DNA of 64,000 nucleotides from Myxococcales bacterium (GTDB taxonomy: Bacteria; Myxococcota_A; Polyangia; Palsa-1104; JAEUJZ01): contig JAEUKB010000063.1 of assembly GCA_016794365.1 (NCBI GenBank), positions 1 to 64,000 of the forward strand, given 5' to 3'. The position numbers and the translations under genes are program-made. The notes below the pieces were generated by a model that searched no databases, had not been told where the DNA came from, and worked only from the letters and a program-made list of their open reading frames with translations. Position 1 is the first letter of the stretch. The number at the start of each line of letters is the position of its first letter. This document shows, piece after piece, positions 9,401 to 17,301 of the stretch.

Positions 9401-9886
9401 TTACCGCCCGCAGCAGCGCTTCCACTTGCTGCCGCTGCCGCATGGACAGGGATCGTTGCGTCCCACGCCTGCCCCGCTGCGCGCAGCCGCTTCGCCCGGC
9501 TGTGGCACCGCTGCCACCTGCCCATCGACGTACAGCCAGCGACCGGCTTCTCTGCGAAAGCGACTCCGTTCCCGCTGCGCGCCTGCGCCAGCCGGGCTGC
9601 GGTATCTCGCGATGAACTCGACCTCACCGACCGCGTCGTCCGGCCCGCCCGCCACCACCGCCACGATCTGGAGCCCCAGCCACTCGGTCCGATCCCGCGA
9701 CAGATCAAGCGCGCTCGGCCTTTTTTCCGGGGCCCACGTCGCAAGCAGGTAGTCGGAACGCCTGCCCACAAACGCCGTATAGCGCGATCGCATCAGGGCT
9801 TCCGCCGTCACCGCCGCCCCGCCGTCTAGCAATTGGCCACAGCAGTCCGCCAGCGTCGCGCCCGAACCGCACGGACAGGCCGCCAT
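9401..9886 (-). CDS. YchJ-like protein with SEC-C motifs at both ends (UPF0225 type)
   Basis: The 161-residue protein starts with CPCGSG...CC (residues 4-16) and ends with DPCPCGSGSKWKRCC, two SEC-C zinc-binding motifs like the one at the C-terminus of SecA. Between them is the YchJ middle domain (ALMRSRYTAFV, then a NTF2-like segment with EFIARYR). Function is unknown; the zinc motifs suggest a protein- or nucleic-acid-binding role in the cytoplasm. The start at 9886 shares one base with the stop codon of the upstream membrane protein gene (TGATG), so the two are probably translationally coupled. Confidence 0.85.
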   Translation of the reverse strand: MAACPCGSGATLADCCGQLLDGGAAVTAEALMRSRYTAFVGRRSDYLLATWAPEKRPSALDLSRDRTEWLGLQIVAVVAGGPDDAVGEVEFIARYRSPAGAGAQRERSRFRREAGRWLYVDGQVAAVPQPGEAAARSGAGVGRNDPCPCGSGSKWKRCCGR

Positions 9887-10269
9887 CACCGCGCTCCGTC
9901 TGCCGATGCGCCCCGCTCGCCCAGCTCGCTCACCAGCAGCGCCACAAGCCCCGGCACAAGCTGCCCCACGAGCGGCCCCGGATCCCCGAGCGACCACGCC
10001 CCAAACACCCCCGCCACCATCACGCAGCCGAGCCCATAGCGCCGCAAGAGCAGCGACTTGTTCCACAGCCCCAGCAGCAGCGCCACCGCCACAAAGCCGT
10101 TATACAGCCCCTGGTTCTGCGCCAGCGTCGCGCAGGCGTTCGCCGTCTGCTGCGACAGGTGGAACGTCTCAAGCCCCGTGGGCCGCGTAAACAGGAACAT
10201 CTCCAGCACCAGGAACCACAGGTGAAACAGCGCCACCAAGCCCACCAAGATCGATCCAGCCAGCCGCAT
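9886..10269 (-). CDS. Small integral membrane protein, DUF1304-like
   Basis: The 127-residue product has about four hydrophobic segments: residues 5-27, around 55-70, 82-95 and 100-113. It carries the DUF1304-type pattern of an N-terminal helix followed by LEMFLFTRP and NQGLYNGF. That family is a small inner-membrane protein of unknown function. A GGGGG run precedes ATG 10269. It overlaps the SEC-C gene start by one base. The 265 bp to the next gene upstream hold no clear promoter or ORF. Confidence 0.75.
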   Translation of the reverse strand: MRLAGSILVGLVALFHLWFLVLEMFLFTRPTGLETFHLSQQTANACATLAQNQGLYNGFVAVALLLGLWNKSLLLRRYGLGCVMVAGVFGAWSLGDPGPLVGQLVPGLVALLVSELGERGASADGAR

Positions 10270-10534
10270 CCCCCATAGCTACCACAAACCCGCCCGAGCG
10301 CCTCGCCGACCTGACTGTGTCCGTTTTTTGGCAGCCGGGCACAGTGGAGCGTGAAAAACTGGCAACAATTGCCGGACTGGCAGCGCGCACCGGCAAGTTT
10401 GGCCACAAACGCCGCGCGACGGCAGCGCGGATGCGCTAGGCTCTGACGAACCGAGCCGCACCACACGGCGGCACGTCGATTGCTCAAGCAGCCAGACCAG
10501 AACATCGACGCTCTACGCCTGAGGAGGTTTTTTC

Positions 10535-11437
10535 ATGTTCCCCCTACGCTTACTGACCGTGTCTACCGCCGCTTCGATCGCGCTGTGGTCCACCGTGGCC
10601 AGCGCCCAAGCCCCCCAAGCCCTGGCCAGTCCCCCGCCGCTGCCCCCCGGTCCAAATGCGCCGGTCGCCCCGGTCAGCCCGCCCCCGCCCGCTCCGGCTG
10701 GCCCGTCCGATCTGGAGCTACGCGCCATCGGTCAAAGCCCGGTCAGCCTCCAAATGGCAGACGGCGCGCAGCTGTCCGGCCAGATCATGGCGAGCGATCC
10801 CACCATGCTGGTCTTCCGGCTGAGCAGCACCGGCCAGGTCATCAGCCTGCCGCGCGCGCAGATCGTCCTTCTGACGGTGCAGCAGCCGTACGCAGCCGCT
10901 CTCCCGCAGCCCGAGCAGACGCTCACGCCACTGTTCCCCCCAAAGCAGCGCCACTTCGGCATCTCGCTCAGCATCGTGCCGGGTCTTGCGCTTGACCTCG
11001 ATGTCGGCATGTTCCGCGCCTTTGCAAACCTGGGCATCGTCCTGCCGCTTGCCACCTCCGGCGAGTTTCTTCCCATCTCGTTTGGCGCAGGCGTTGGCAT
11101 TCCCCTGTCGAAGAGCCGCCCCAGCCTCAAGCTCGATGTCATGGGCTATATGACGATCTTGGTCGATGCCAAGGACCACAGCTACAGCTACGGCGGCAGC
11201 ACCTACAAGCTCGATCCCGTCGTCAACAACGTCAGCGCTGGTGTCGGCCTGGGCCTGCACTACACCTGGCAAAACGGACTCACCCTCGGCGGCATGGTCC
11301 CCATCCTTGGCTACGCCGCGTACCTCAACGACTTCGTCGGCTCCGACTCCACCGCCAGCATCGGCGAGCGCAGCGCCCTGTTCTACCTGGCCAGCGCCAC
11401 CGCCCTGCCCCTGTTCTACCTCGGCTACCGCTTCTAG
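10535..11437 (+). CDS. Secreted, probably outer-membrane beta-barrel-like protein
   Basis: The 300-residue product has a signal peptide (MFPLRLLTVSTAASIALW, cleavage near ASAQA), a Pro/Ala-rich linker (residues 25-60), and a small domain with a DGAQLSGQI motif around residues 75-115. The C-terminal half is Gly-rich with alternating hydrophobic residues and ends in aromatic YRF, as expected for an outer-membrane beta-barrel. A strong Shine-Dalgarno, GAGGAGG at 10521-10527, sits 7 bases before the ATG. The last four sense codons and stop are part of a 61-bp sequence repeated at 13960, so an inserted restriction-modification block begins exactly at its 3' end. Specific function is unknown. Confidence 0.75.
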   Translation: MFPLRLLTVSTAASIALWSTVASAQAPQALASPPPLPPGPNAPVAPVSPPPPAPAGPSDLELRAIGQSPVSLQMADGAQLSGQIMASDPTMLVFRLSSTGQVISLPRAQIVLLTVQQPYAAALPQPEQTLTPLFPPKQRHFGISLSIVPGLALDLDVGMFRAFANLGIVLPLATSGEFLPISFGAGVGIPLSKSRPSLKLDVMGYMTILVDAKDHSYSYGGSTYKLDPVVNNVSAGVGLGLHYTWQNGLTLGGMVPILGYAAYLNDFVGSDSTASIGERSALFYLASATALPLFYLGYRF

Positions 11438-11483
11438 CCGCCCCGCCCCTGTGTTCCCTCGGCTCCCGCTGCTCGCGGCCTTG
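11423..11483 (+). repeat. 61-bp direct repeat, left copy
   Basis: It starts GGCTACCGCTTCTAG, the last four codons and stop of the upstream gene, and ends GCTCGCGGCCTTG. It differs from the right copy only at 11458 (C here, A at 13995). Similarity stops sharply on both sides. Confidence 0.9.
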
Positions 11484-11639
11484 CGTCATCCATCAGATGT
11501 GTTCACTTTCTCCACGTCGGAGAGCTGAGTGCGGTCACATTGGGTTGCTTCGTCGCTTCGCTGGAGAGCGCGGACAGGGTGGCGGATGGAGTAGGCCCAG
11601 GTGGCTTTTTCAGCGACTCGCGCTAAAGTTCCGCCCAGA

Positions 11640-12863
11640 ATGGGCAAGGTTCTCACGGTAGTAGACCTCTTCTGCGGTGCCGGTGGCCTCTCACTGGGAC
11701 TCCATGCCGCAGGCTTTCGCCATCTAAAATCCATCGACCACAATTCTTCGGCCGTCGAGACATACGCGCGCAACCTCGGGGCTCACGTCGAAGCAGCAGA
11801 GATCACCGAGGACATGGATCTCCCCTCAGCGACACTGATCGCTGGTGGGCCGCCGTGCCAAGGCTTTTCGTCGGCGGGAATGAGACGGACTGGGGACGAC
11901 CGAAACACGCTAGTGTCGGTGTTCGCAAAGATAGTCGCCCGACAGAAACCCCTCGCCTTCCTGTTCGAGAACGTCGAAGGATTCCTCACAGGGGAAGACG
12001 GCTCGCGGGTCATCGACTTGCTCGGGCCGCTCATCAATGCCGGCTACCACATCCACCTCCGCAAGGTAAACGTTGCCAACTTTGGCGTTCCCCAGAACCG
12101 GAAGCGTGTGATCGCGATTGGCGGCCTACACTGGGCACCCACTTTTCCTCCTCCGACGCACGCTGCGTTCGGCTCCCCTGGTGCCACGCTCGTGACAGGA
12201 GACCTTCCCGCTACGCCGACTGTTTCAGAAGCCTTCCGAGGACTACCGCGTGCCGCAGAATCTGCTCCCGGGACGCCGCAAGGGCACTTCGCGCCTGCGA
12301 TCACTGGCGACGATCTGAAGCGCGTACACGGGTTGAAGCAGGGTCAGACCATGCGCGACCTCCCGCCAGAGTTGTGGCATGAGAGCTTTGGACGACGCGC
12401 ATACCGCCGTGTCAAAGACGGAACGCCAACGGAGCGACGCGGTGGTGCCCCCCACGGGATTCGGCGACTCTACGCGGACCAACCATCGAAGGCGATCACG
12501 AGCTTTGCCCGCAACGAGTTCATACACCCGACAGAGGATCGCTTCTTGACGCTGCGAGAGTGTGCCCGCATCCAGACGTTCCCTGATGACTTCGTCTTCT
12601 CCGGCAAACTTGCCGACCAAGCCCTCCTGATCGGCAACGCTGTACCACCTTTGTTTGCCGAACAGGTCGCAAAGCACTTAGCGGCCGAGCTGCGAGCAGG
12701 CGTAGAGCAAAGCGCAGGGCCGGGGCGACTGCTGAGCTTCGTTCCGACGATGTCTACGGGAATGAGTCCGGCCTTACAGCGGATCACCACGATCGTGAGG
12801 AGCGCGTTCCTCGCCTCTAACGACGGGAAGCCAAAGGAAGGGCAACTCCAACTATGGGGCTGA
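11640..12863 (+). CDS. C5-cytosine DNA methyltransferase of a type II restriction-modification system
   Basis: The 407-residue enzyme transfers methyl from S-adenosylmethionine to cytosine C5 in a recognition sequence, protecting host DNA. Conserved motifs occur in order: I, DLFCGAGGLSLG (9-20); IV, GGPPCQGFS with catalytic C73; VI, FENVEG (109-114); VIII, QNRKRV; and X, LIGNAVPP near the C-terminus, with the target-recognition region between VIII and IX. ATG 11640 starts just before motif I; an in-frame GTG at 11601 is an alternative. It overlaps the endonuclease gene by 10 bp. The pair sits between 61-bp direct repeats, which suggests acquisition as a unit. Confidence 0.95.
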   Translation: MGKVLTVVDLFCGAGGLSLGLHAAGFRHLKSIDHNSSAVETYARNLGAHVEAAEITEDMDLPSATLIAGGPPCQGFSSAGMRRTGDDRNTLVSVFAKIVARQKPLAFLFENVEGFLTGEDGSRVIDLLGPLINAGYHIHLRKVNVANFGVPQNRKRVIAIGGLHWAPTFPPPTHAAFGSPGATLVTGDLPATPTVSEAFRGLPRAAESAPGTPQGHFAPAITGDDLKRVHGLKQGQTMRDLPPELWHESFGRRAYRRVKDGTPTERRGGAPHGIRRLYADQPSKAITSFARNEFIHPTEDRFLTLRECARIQTFPDDFVFSGKLADQALLIGNAVPPLFAEQVAKHLAAELRAGVEQSAGPGRLLSFVPTMSTGMSPALQRITTIVRSAFLASNDGKPKEGQLQLWG

Positions 12864-13909
12864 CACAGGCGCAGAAGACGCTGCTAGAAAAGGCACGCTC
12901 CACCGGTTACTCAGACTTTGCCGTGCCGCTCAGCGATGAGATGTGCTGTTATCTGTTTGCTATCATCGTAAGTGATCTGCAACTGAGCGCGAAGTTCCCA
13001 GAGCTGCCGATAGCCCCCAAGCCGCTGTTTGGCAAAGAACGAATGGAGACACTCGCTCTACCTGGTCTTGACTTTTGGAATCTGGCCGAACGGTTACTTG
13101 AAGCAGACCCCAACGCGGACACGTACTTTTCATGTCTGGCCATGCTGCACAAGTTTCGCCTCAAGTACGAACGCATTCTGGAACGGCAAGCCATTCCGAC
13201 GATGGATCAGGTTGGGCCCCGGGGCCTACTCCAGTACGGCACCATGGCCCCACGAGCACTGACGGGTTTTCTTCTCTGGCGAAAGTGGATGTTCGACATC
13301 GACAACCGAGCAGGTCAGGAAACGGGCTATCTTTTTGAACCGATCGTTGCGCATTCGATCGGAGGCACACCCTTCAGCGCGGCAAAAAGCCCTATCCGTC
13401 GTCAACACGATAGTACGAAAGGCCGCCAAGTAGACTGCATTCGCGATAAGCGAGCCTATGAGATAAAGCTGCGGGTAACTATCGCGGCGTCAGGACAAGG
13501 ACGATGGAAAGAAGAACTCGACTTTCCAGCGGATGCACGTACGAGCGGCTATACGCCTATCCTCATCATCTTCGACCCGACACCTAACGATAAGCAGGAT
13601 GCGCTGAAGGCGGCATTCCTTGCGCAGCAGGGAGAAGTGTTCATTGGCCAGAAGGCTTGGGAACACCTTGAATCAGTCGCTGGCGCAACCATGTCGAAAT
13701 TTATCGAGCAGTACGTGCGCGCTCCGATACAGGCACTACTCGCCGAGGTTCCATCCGACGGGCTACCAGACCTGACACTGAAGATGGACCGCACCGAGCT
13801 GATCATCAACGTGGGTGGTGAAGAGTCAAAAATTCGTCGGGCACCGCCCTCGCTGCAAGACATCGGATCAGAAGAACCAGAGATTCCCGACGACGTAGAA
13901 GATCCATGA
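12854..13909 (+). CDS. Type II restriction endonuclease, ApaLI-like
   Basis: The 351-residue protein directly follows and overlaps the methyltransferase gene. It has a PD-(D/E)xK-like core: GRQVDCI (Asp) and YEIKLRV (ExK) around residues 193-212, followed by TIAASGQGRW and ILIIFDPT. These blocks resemble what I know of the ApaLI-like endonuclease family, whose founding member cleaves GTGCAC and is paired with a C5 methyltransferase. The family assignment is from memory and the cut site is untested. It should act as a cytoplasmic, magnesium-dependent nuclease on incoming unmethylated DNA. The acidic tail (EEPEIPDDVEDP) has no clear role. Confidence 0.75.
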   Translation: MGLTQAQKTLLEKARSTGYSDFAVPLSDEMCCYLFAIIVSDLQLSAKFPELPIAPKPLFGKERMETLALPGLDFWNLAERLLEADPNADTYFSCLAMLHKFRLKYERILERQAIPTMDQVGPRGLLQYGTMAPRALTGFLLWRKWMFDIDNRAGQETGYLFEPIVAHSIGGTPFSAAKSPIRRQHDSTKGRQVDCIRDKRAYEIKLRVTIAASGQGRWKEELDFPADARTSGYTPILIIFDPTPNDKQDALKAAFLAQQGEVFIGQKAWEHLESVAGATMSKFIEQYVRAPIQALLAEVPSDGLPDLTLKMDRTELIINVGGEESKIRRAPPSLQDIGSEEPEIPDDVEDP

Positions 13910-13959
13910 AGGACCTTCGCTCGCGTGTACCTACCGCCAGTTCTCCGACTGTCAGACGA

Positions 13960-14020
13960 GGCTACCGCTTCTAGCCGCCCCGCCCCTGTGTTCCATCGGC
14001 TCCCGCTGCTCGCGGCCTTG
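13960..14020 (+). repeat. 61-bp direct repeat, right copy
   Basis: This copy carries GGCTACCGCTTCTAG, an orphan copy of the last codons and stop of the outer-membrane-like gene, 2537 bp from the left copy. It is followed by unrelated sequence and then the 42-bp array. It marks the right end of the restriction-modification insertion. Confidence 0.9.
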
Positions 14021-14049
14021 TCCGCACGCACGCAAATGGATGAAGCGAG

Positions 14050-14470
14050 CCGGTCCAAGCTGCCAGACCCCGGCTGATCTGTACAAAACCGGTGTGGCAG
14101 CGCTCCCCGCACGGTTTTGCACAGATTTTCGGGTCGCGTTCCCGCTGCCATGCACGGTTTGACGCAGATCCAAGGTCCGATCCGCGCTGCCATGCACAGT
14201 TTTGCGCAGCTCCAGGGGTCCGATCCGAGCTGCCATGCACGGTTTTGCGCAGATCCAAGGTCCGATCCGAGCTGCCATGCACGGTTTTGCGCAGATCCAA
14301 GGTCCGGTCCGAGCTGCCATGCACAAACTTGCGCGACAAAACCTGACTGGCAGCGCTGCCATGCACGGATCTGCGCGACAAAACCTGACTGGCAGCGCTG
14401 CCACGCACGGATTTGCGCGACAAAACCTGACTGGCAGCGCTGCCACACCCAAACATGCGCGTTTTCCAGA
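14050..14470. repeat. Ten-unit tandem array of 42-bp repeats
   Basis: Anchors matching GCTGCC (degenerate in the second unit, 14102) occur at 14059, 14102, 14144, 14186, 14229, 14271, 14313, 14355, 14397 and 14439, a period of 42 with two 43-bp steps. The left units read ...ATGCACGGTTTTGCGCAGATCC. The right units switch to ...TTGCGCGACAAAACCTGAC and contain the perfect palindrome TGGCAGCGCTGCCA at 14348, 14390 and 14432. Several frames stay open through the array because 42 is a multiple of three, but the peptides look meaningless. It fills the 628-bp gap between the convergent endonuclease and DUF4276-like genes; the rest of that gap (13910-13959, 14021-14049, 14471-14537) shows nothing further. 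Confidence 0.9.
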
Positions 14471-14537
14471 TCCGGGAAGCCAAACCGCAGCAAATGGTGC
14501 CTGGCAGGACGGGGCCGGGAGGGTTCACTCCAGCCAA

Positions 14538-15236
14538 CTAGCGCAGATCCAGCTCCGTAGCGGCTTGCCGTAGCTTTTCCACAAAGCAACGGAGGCTAGG
14601 GGAATTCTCAACCGCTTTCCCCACATTCCAATGCTGAATGCAGTCTGAATAATCCCAGTTTCTTGGGGCACAAACGTGTCTTAGCAAGAGGCACTTGGGA
14701 TGATGAGAGCTTTGATCCCGCTCGTCCCCCCAAAACTCTTCTGTGCATTTGCCCGCTGGCAAGGACTGTTTATGGGCTACCAACTCAGGATCCGAGAGTA
14801 GCCATGACTCAATCATCTCTACAGCTACACCGTCGATCACGATGGGTCGATGCGGTGGTGAGTCATCATGTAATGCAGCAGCAATGCCCGCTGCAAGCTG
14901 ATCTTGTCGGGAAGGCGTGTCAGAAAATCGATCGTTGTCCGCTAAAAATATCAGAATGGAATATCGTCCCGTAACACGCGCGAGCCGGATCCACCGATTC
15001 ACCTTGTCTGCGTATCCGAACAGACGGGGCGGCTGTCGATGGGAAGACAGCGGTATCGGTGTTCGCCAGTGACGCACGCATACATAGCTACCAACCTGAT
15101 CGCCGTATGCAGTGAAGACAAAAGAAAGAATCCGCATGAGCGCGCCTTCACACGGACGCTCTTGATATGAAGAAGTTGAGTTGGACTCACTGGGTCCATC
15201 AACCATAGCGAAAATGAAATGATTGTCTGCACTCAT
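14538..15236 (-). CDS. DUF4276-like (TOPRIM-like) protein, partner of an OLD-type ATPase
   Basis: The 232-residue product shows blocks typical of DUF4276/RloB-like proteins: an N-terminal acidic MVDGPSES segment, ILIFLADNDRFSD with clustered Asp, GVAVEMIESWLLSDPE, and HPKCLLLR. This family is thought to have a TOPRIM-like metal-dependent nuclease fold and usually follows an AAA ATPase in abortive-infection modules. The gene lies 14 bp after the ATPase gene on the same strand, so the two form an operon. Composition is clearly more AT-rich than the neighbouring housekeeping genes, a sign of transfer. The precise start could be at the later MVDGPSE methionine. Nuclease activity is inference. Confidence 0.7.
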   Translation of the reverse strand: MSADNHFIFAMVDGPSESNSTSSYQERPCEGALMRILSFVFTAYGDQVGSYVCVRHWRTPIPLSSHRQPPRLFGYADKVNRWIRLARVTGRYSILIFLADNDRFSDTPSRQDQLAAGIAAALHDDSPPHRPIVIDGVAVEMIESWLLSDPELVAHKQSLPAGKCTEEFWGDERDQSSHHPKCLLLRHVCAPRNWDYSDCIQHWNVGKAVENSPSLRCFVEKLRQAATELDLR

Positions 15237-15250
15237 AACAGGTCTCTTGA

Positions 15251-16561
15251 CTATCCACCTTGCAGCAGTGCTTCAGGTCCAAATGCGTAAAAAAGCTCAC
15301 TCGCATAGACGCCTTCTTTCGCGAGTGAATCTCGTACGCGGTTTGGATCTGTTTCTTTGATATGTGCACCACGCTCGTCACGAGTACAGACGCGAATGCT
15401 CTCTATCGGAACGATGTCCAACCAAGTCCCGTTGTGCGTGGTAAGCACGAGCTGCTGTTTGCGGCTCTTCGTAATTTCGCAGAGTAGTTTGACAACCGAA
15501 ACCATGATCTGGTGATTGAGGCCATTCTCCGGCTCCTCAATCAGCAACAGAGAGCCCTCGTCGGTTACAGTAGCCAAGGCGAGGTGCGCCAGTGCGAGCA
15601 AAAGGCCAGAGCTGACATTCTTGGCAGGTACCCACTCTTTGACTTTCCGCAACGCAGGTTCATCATCAGATATTGATCCAATTCCAATGAGCACAGCGCG
15701 CGATGAGCTGTCTTGGGCAATCTTTTCGACCAACTCAATCGAGCGGTGTCGGAGCTCTTGTTTGGGCATGGAATCTTCGGAGCCGATGACACTTCCCCCA
15801 AGTACGCTCTTGGTCCGTGCGACTTCAACTTTCTCTTCCTGCACACGGACGCTGACAAACGAAGGAAACAGCGAACGCAGCTTCTCTTCTAACTTTTCCA
15901 TGCTGCTATCTCGGCGATTGATCAAGTTCTGCAACCAGACCGCCCAGCCATATCCGCTATTGTCTGGTTCACTGCTGAGAGCCGAAGGCGAAGCCAGCGC
16001 CGCCCATTGAAATAGGAACGGTGTTGGAACGCGAAATTTGGAAAGAATCCGCAGGGGTTCATAGACTGAAGACGGAACATCTGTATCTGTGGCCCACTCT
16101 TTGTCATCAATCTGGGCGAGTGAGCTGTAACGACGCAGCTCAGGAGCTTTGTAGTCGCCAGAAAAACTTGTCTGAAGTTCCCGCTCACGGGGATACCAGG
16201 TCCAAGATTTGTTGTCGTTAACGAGTGTCAGCTGTTCTTGTGGTTTCTTTGGATCCAGCTCCAGTCGATGCTTCCAATGCTCACCATTGATGAACCACTC
16301 CGCTTCCAACACTGTAATGCCTGACTTCGGTTCGACGTGATTGTCGTCGTTTAGAATGGCTCTGAATCCTCGCGACAATGAAATCTGCGCGTACAGCTCA
16401 AGCGCGGACAAGACCGTTGATTTCCCAGTGTCATTGCGACCAATCAATACGGTCACTTCGGGATGAAGCCTAAATTGTTCGTCTAGAAACAGACGATAGT
16501 TTCTAATGCGCAGAGAGTTGAGCTGGGCCGGAGCGAACTGAGTAGGGTCTGTAGAACTCAT
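15251..16561 (-). CDS. AAA ATPase of the OLD/AbiL-like type, defence-associated
   Basis: The 436-residue ATPase has an ABC/SMC-like fold. LNSLRIRNYRLF at the N-terminus precedes Walker A (GRNDTGKST, 41-49). A long insert follows, then an SSGLLLALAHLAL signature-like segment, Walker B (SLLLIEEPENGLN) and an H-loop (LVLTTHNGTWLD). These are marks of the AAA_15/AAA_21 group that includes OLD nucleases and abortive-infection ATPases. There is no fused TOPRIM domain; that role probably falls to the downstream DUF4276-like protein. Together they resemble two-gene phage-defence systems of AbiL type. Low GC and the adjacent restriction-modification insertion support a horizontally acquired defence island. 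Confidence 0.8.
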   Translation of the reverse strand: MSSTDPTQFAPAQLNSLRIRNYRLFLDEQFRLHPEVTVLIGRNDTGKSTVLSALELYAQISLSRGFRAILNDDNHVEPKSGITVLEAEWFINGEHWKHRLELDPKKPQEQLTLVNDNKSWTWYPRERELQTSFSGDYKAPELRRYSSLAQIDDKEWATDTDVPSSVYEPLRILSKFRVPTPFLFQWAALASPSALSSEPDNSGYGWAVWLQNLINRRDSSMEKLEEKLRSLFPSFVSVRVQEEKVEVARTKSVLGGSVIGSEDSMPKQELRHRSIELVEKIAQDSSSRAVLIGIGSISDDEPALRKVKEWVPAKNVSSGLLLALAHLALATVTDEGSLLLIEEPENGLNHQIMVSVVKLLCEITKSRKQQLVLTTHNGTWLDIVPIESIRVCTRDERGAHIKETDPNRVRDSLAKEGVYASELFYAFGPEALLQGG

Positions 16562-16685
16562 GAGATATTCCCGGCGGCATTATAGGCAGGAGTCTCCCTC
16601 GGGCAACTCATAGTTGTTTTTAGGAAGGTCGCTATGGCCACGATCGACGGAACCACGCAGCAGCCGGACGTGGAAGGCCGGGAGG

Positions 16686-17219
16686 TTAGCGGGTGGCGGT
16701 GGGGACGGTGGGGGTGAGGCTGCGGTCGCGGCCACTGTCGGCGCTGTGGCAGCCTTCGCAGGTGGGGTTGGCCACGCCGAAGTACTGAACGTCGGGCAGG
16801 CCGGTGGTTTCGTACCAGGTCCAGGTGTCGGCGCCGCTGCCGGTGCGGGTCTTGACGCCTGCGGCATAGCCGGACACCGAGCCGCCGCTGTACAGCTCTT
16901 TGACCGACATCGCGCCCACGGCCATGGGGTAGGTGCCGGTGCGGCGGGCGAACAGATACTTGCCATTGAAGTAGGTGCGCACGCTGCCGCCATGGGAGCG
17001 GACCGAGTCGTGGACGGCGGCCTCGCCTTCCCACTTGAGGTACTTGCCGGACTGGATGTAGGCGGTCAGCCCGGCCTTGTCGGCCACGATGGTGGTGCCA
17101 TCGTCATCGACCGGGACGGCCACAGCCTGGGGATCGGCACCGGTATCGCTGCCGCAGTGAAGCGACAGCACGGTGGTCAGCAAGGCAGCGGCACGCAGGA
17201 CGCGAGGGGACTGGGTCAT
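16686..17219 (-). CDS. Cytochrome P460-like exported haem protein
   Basis: The 177-residue product has an N-terminal export signal. The Cys in LSLHC could be a lipid site, though His before Cys is unusual. The body carries the P460-type pattern (YLKWEGEAAVH, VRTYFN, GAMSVKELY, then a WTWYE segment) and ends with a c-type haem motif, CEGCH. P460-fold proteins bind haem in the periplasm and some oxidise hydroxylamine or handle NO. It is a paralogue of the next gene upstream, with the same block order. Both follow msrB on the minus strand, which suggests an envelope redox or stress role. Confidence 0.7.
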   Translation of the reverse strand: MTQSPRVLRAAALLTTVLSLHCGSDTGADPQAVAVPVDDDGTTIVADKAGLTAYIQSGKYLKWEGEAAVHDSVRSHGGSVRTYFNGKYLFARRTGTYPMAVGAMSVKELYSGGSVSGYAAGVKTRTGSGADTWTWYETTGLPDVQYFGVANPTCEGCHSADSGRDRSLTPTVPTATR

Positions 17220-17301
17220 GGCGGCTCCTTTGGGACAGGATAGCGCGCGCGGGGCAGGCGAAGAAAGCAGGGCACTGGCGGCGGACGGCGGGCGGGCGGC
17301 G

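Larger units (their letters stand above)
11423..14020. mobile_element. Restriction-modification insertion flanked by 61-bp direct repeats
   Basis: The two-gene restriction-modification unit lies between 11423-11483 and 13960-14020, which match at 60 of 61 positions. The left copy holds the last codons and stop of the outer-membrane-like gene. The right copy repeats that end with no gene attached. This fits insertion of about 2.48 kb (11484-13959) with a long target duplication, the mode proposed for some restriction-modification units. No transposase, integrase or terminal inverted repeat is visible. An unequal recombination event would give the same structure. Confidence 0.65.

Noticed and set aside
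14050..14470. CRISPR or a repeat-peptide gene at the 42-bp array
   Set aside because: There are no spacers. Several frames are open only because 42 is divisible by three, and the peptides are compositionally implausible with no ribosome site.
14050..14470. Array as target sites for the adjacent ApaLI-like nuclease (GTGCAC)
   Set aside because: The units contain ATGCAC, not GTGCAC, and the nuclease specificity is itself only inferred.
11423..16561. Prophage or integrative element
   Set aside because: No integrase, phage structural gene or tRNA attachment site is seen; only defence genes and repeats.
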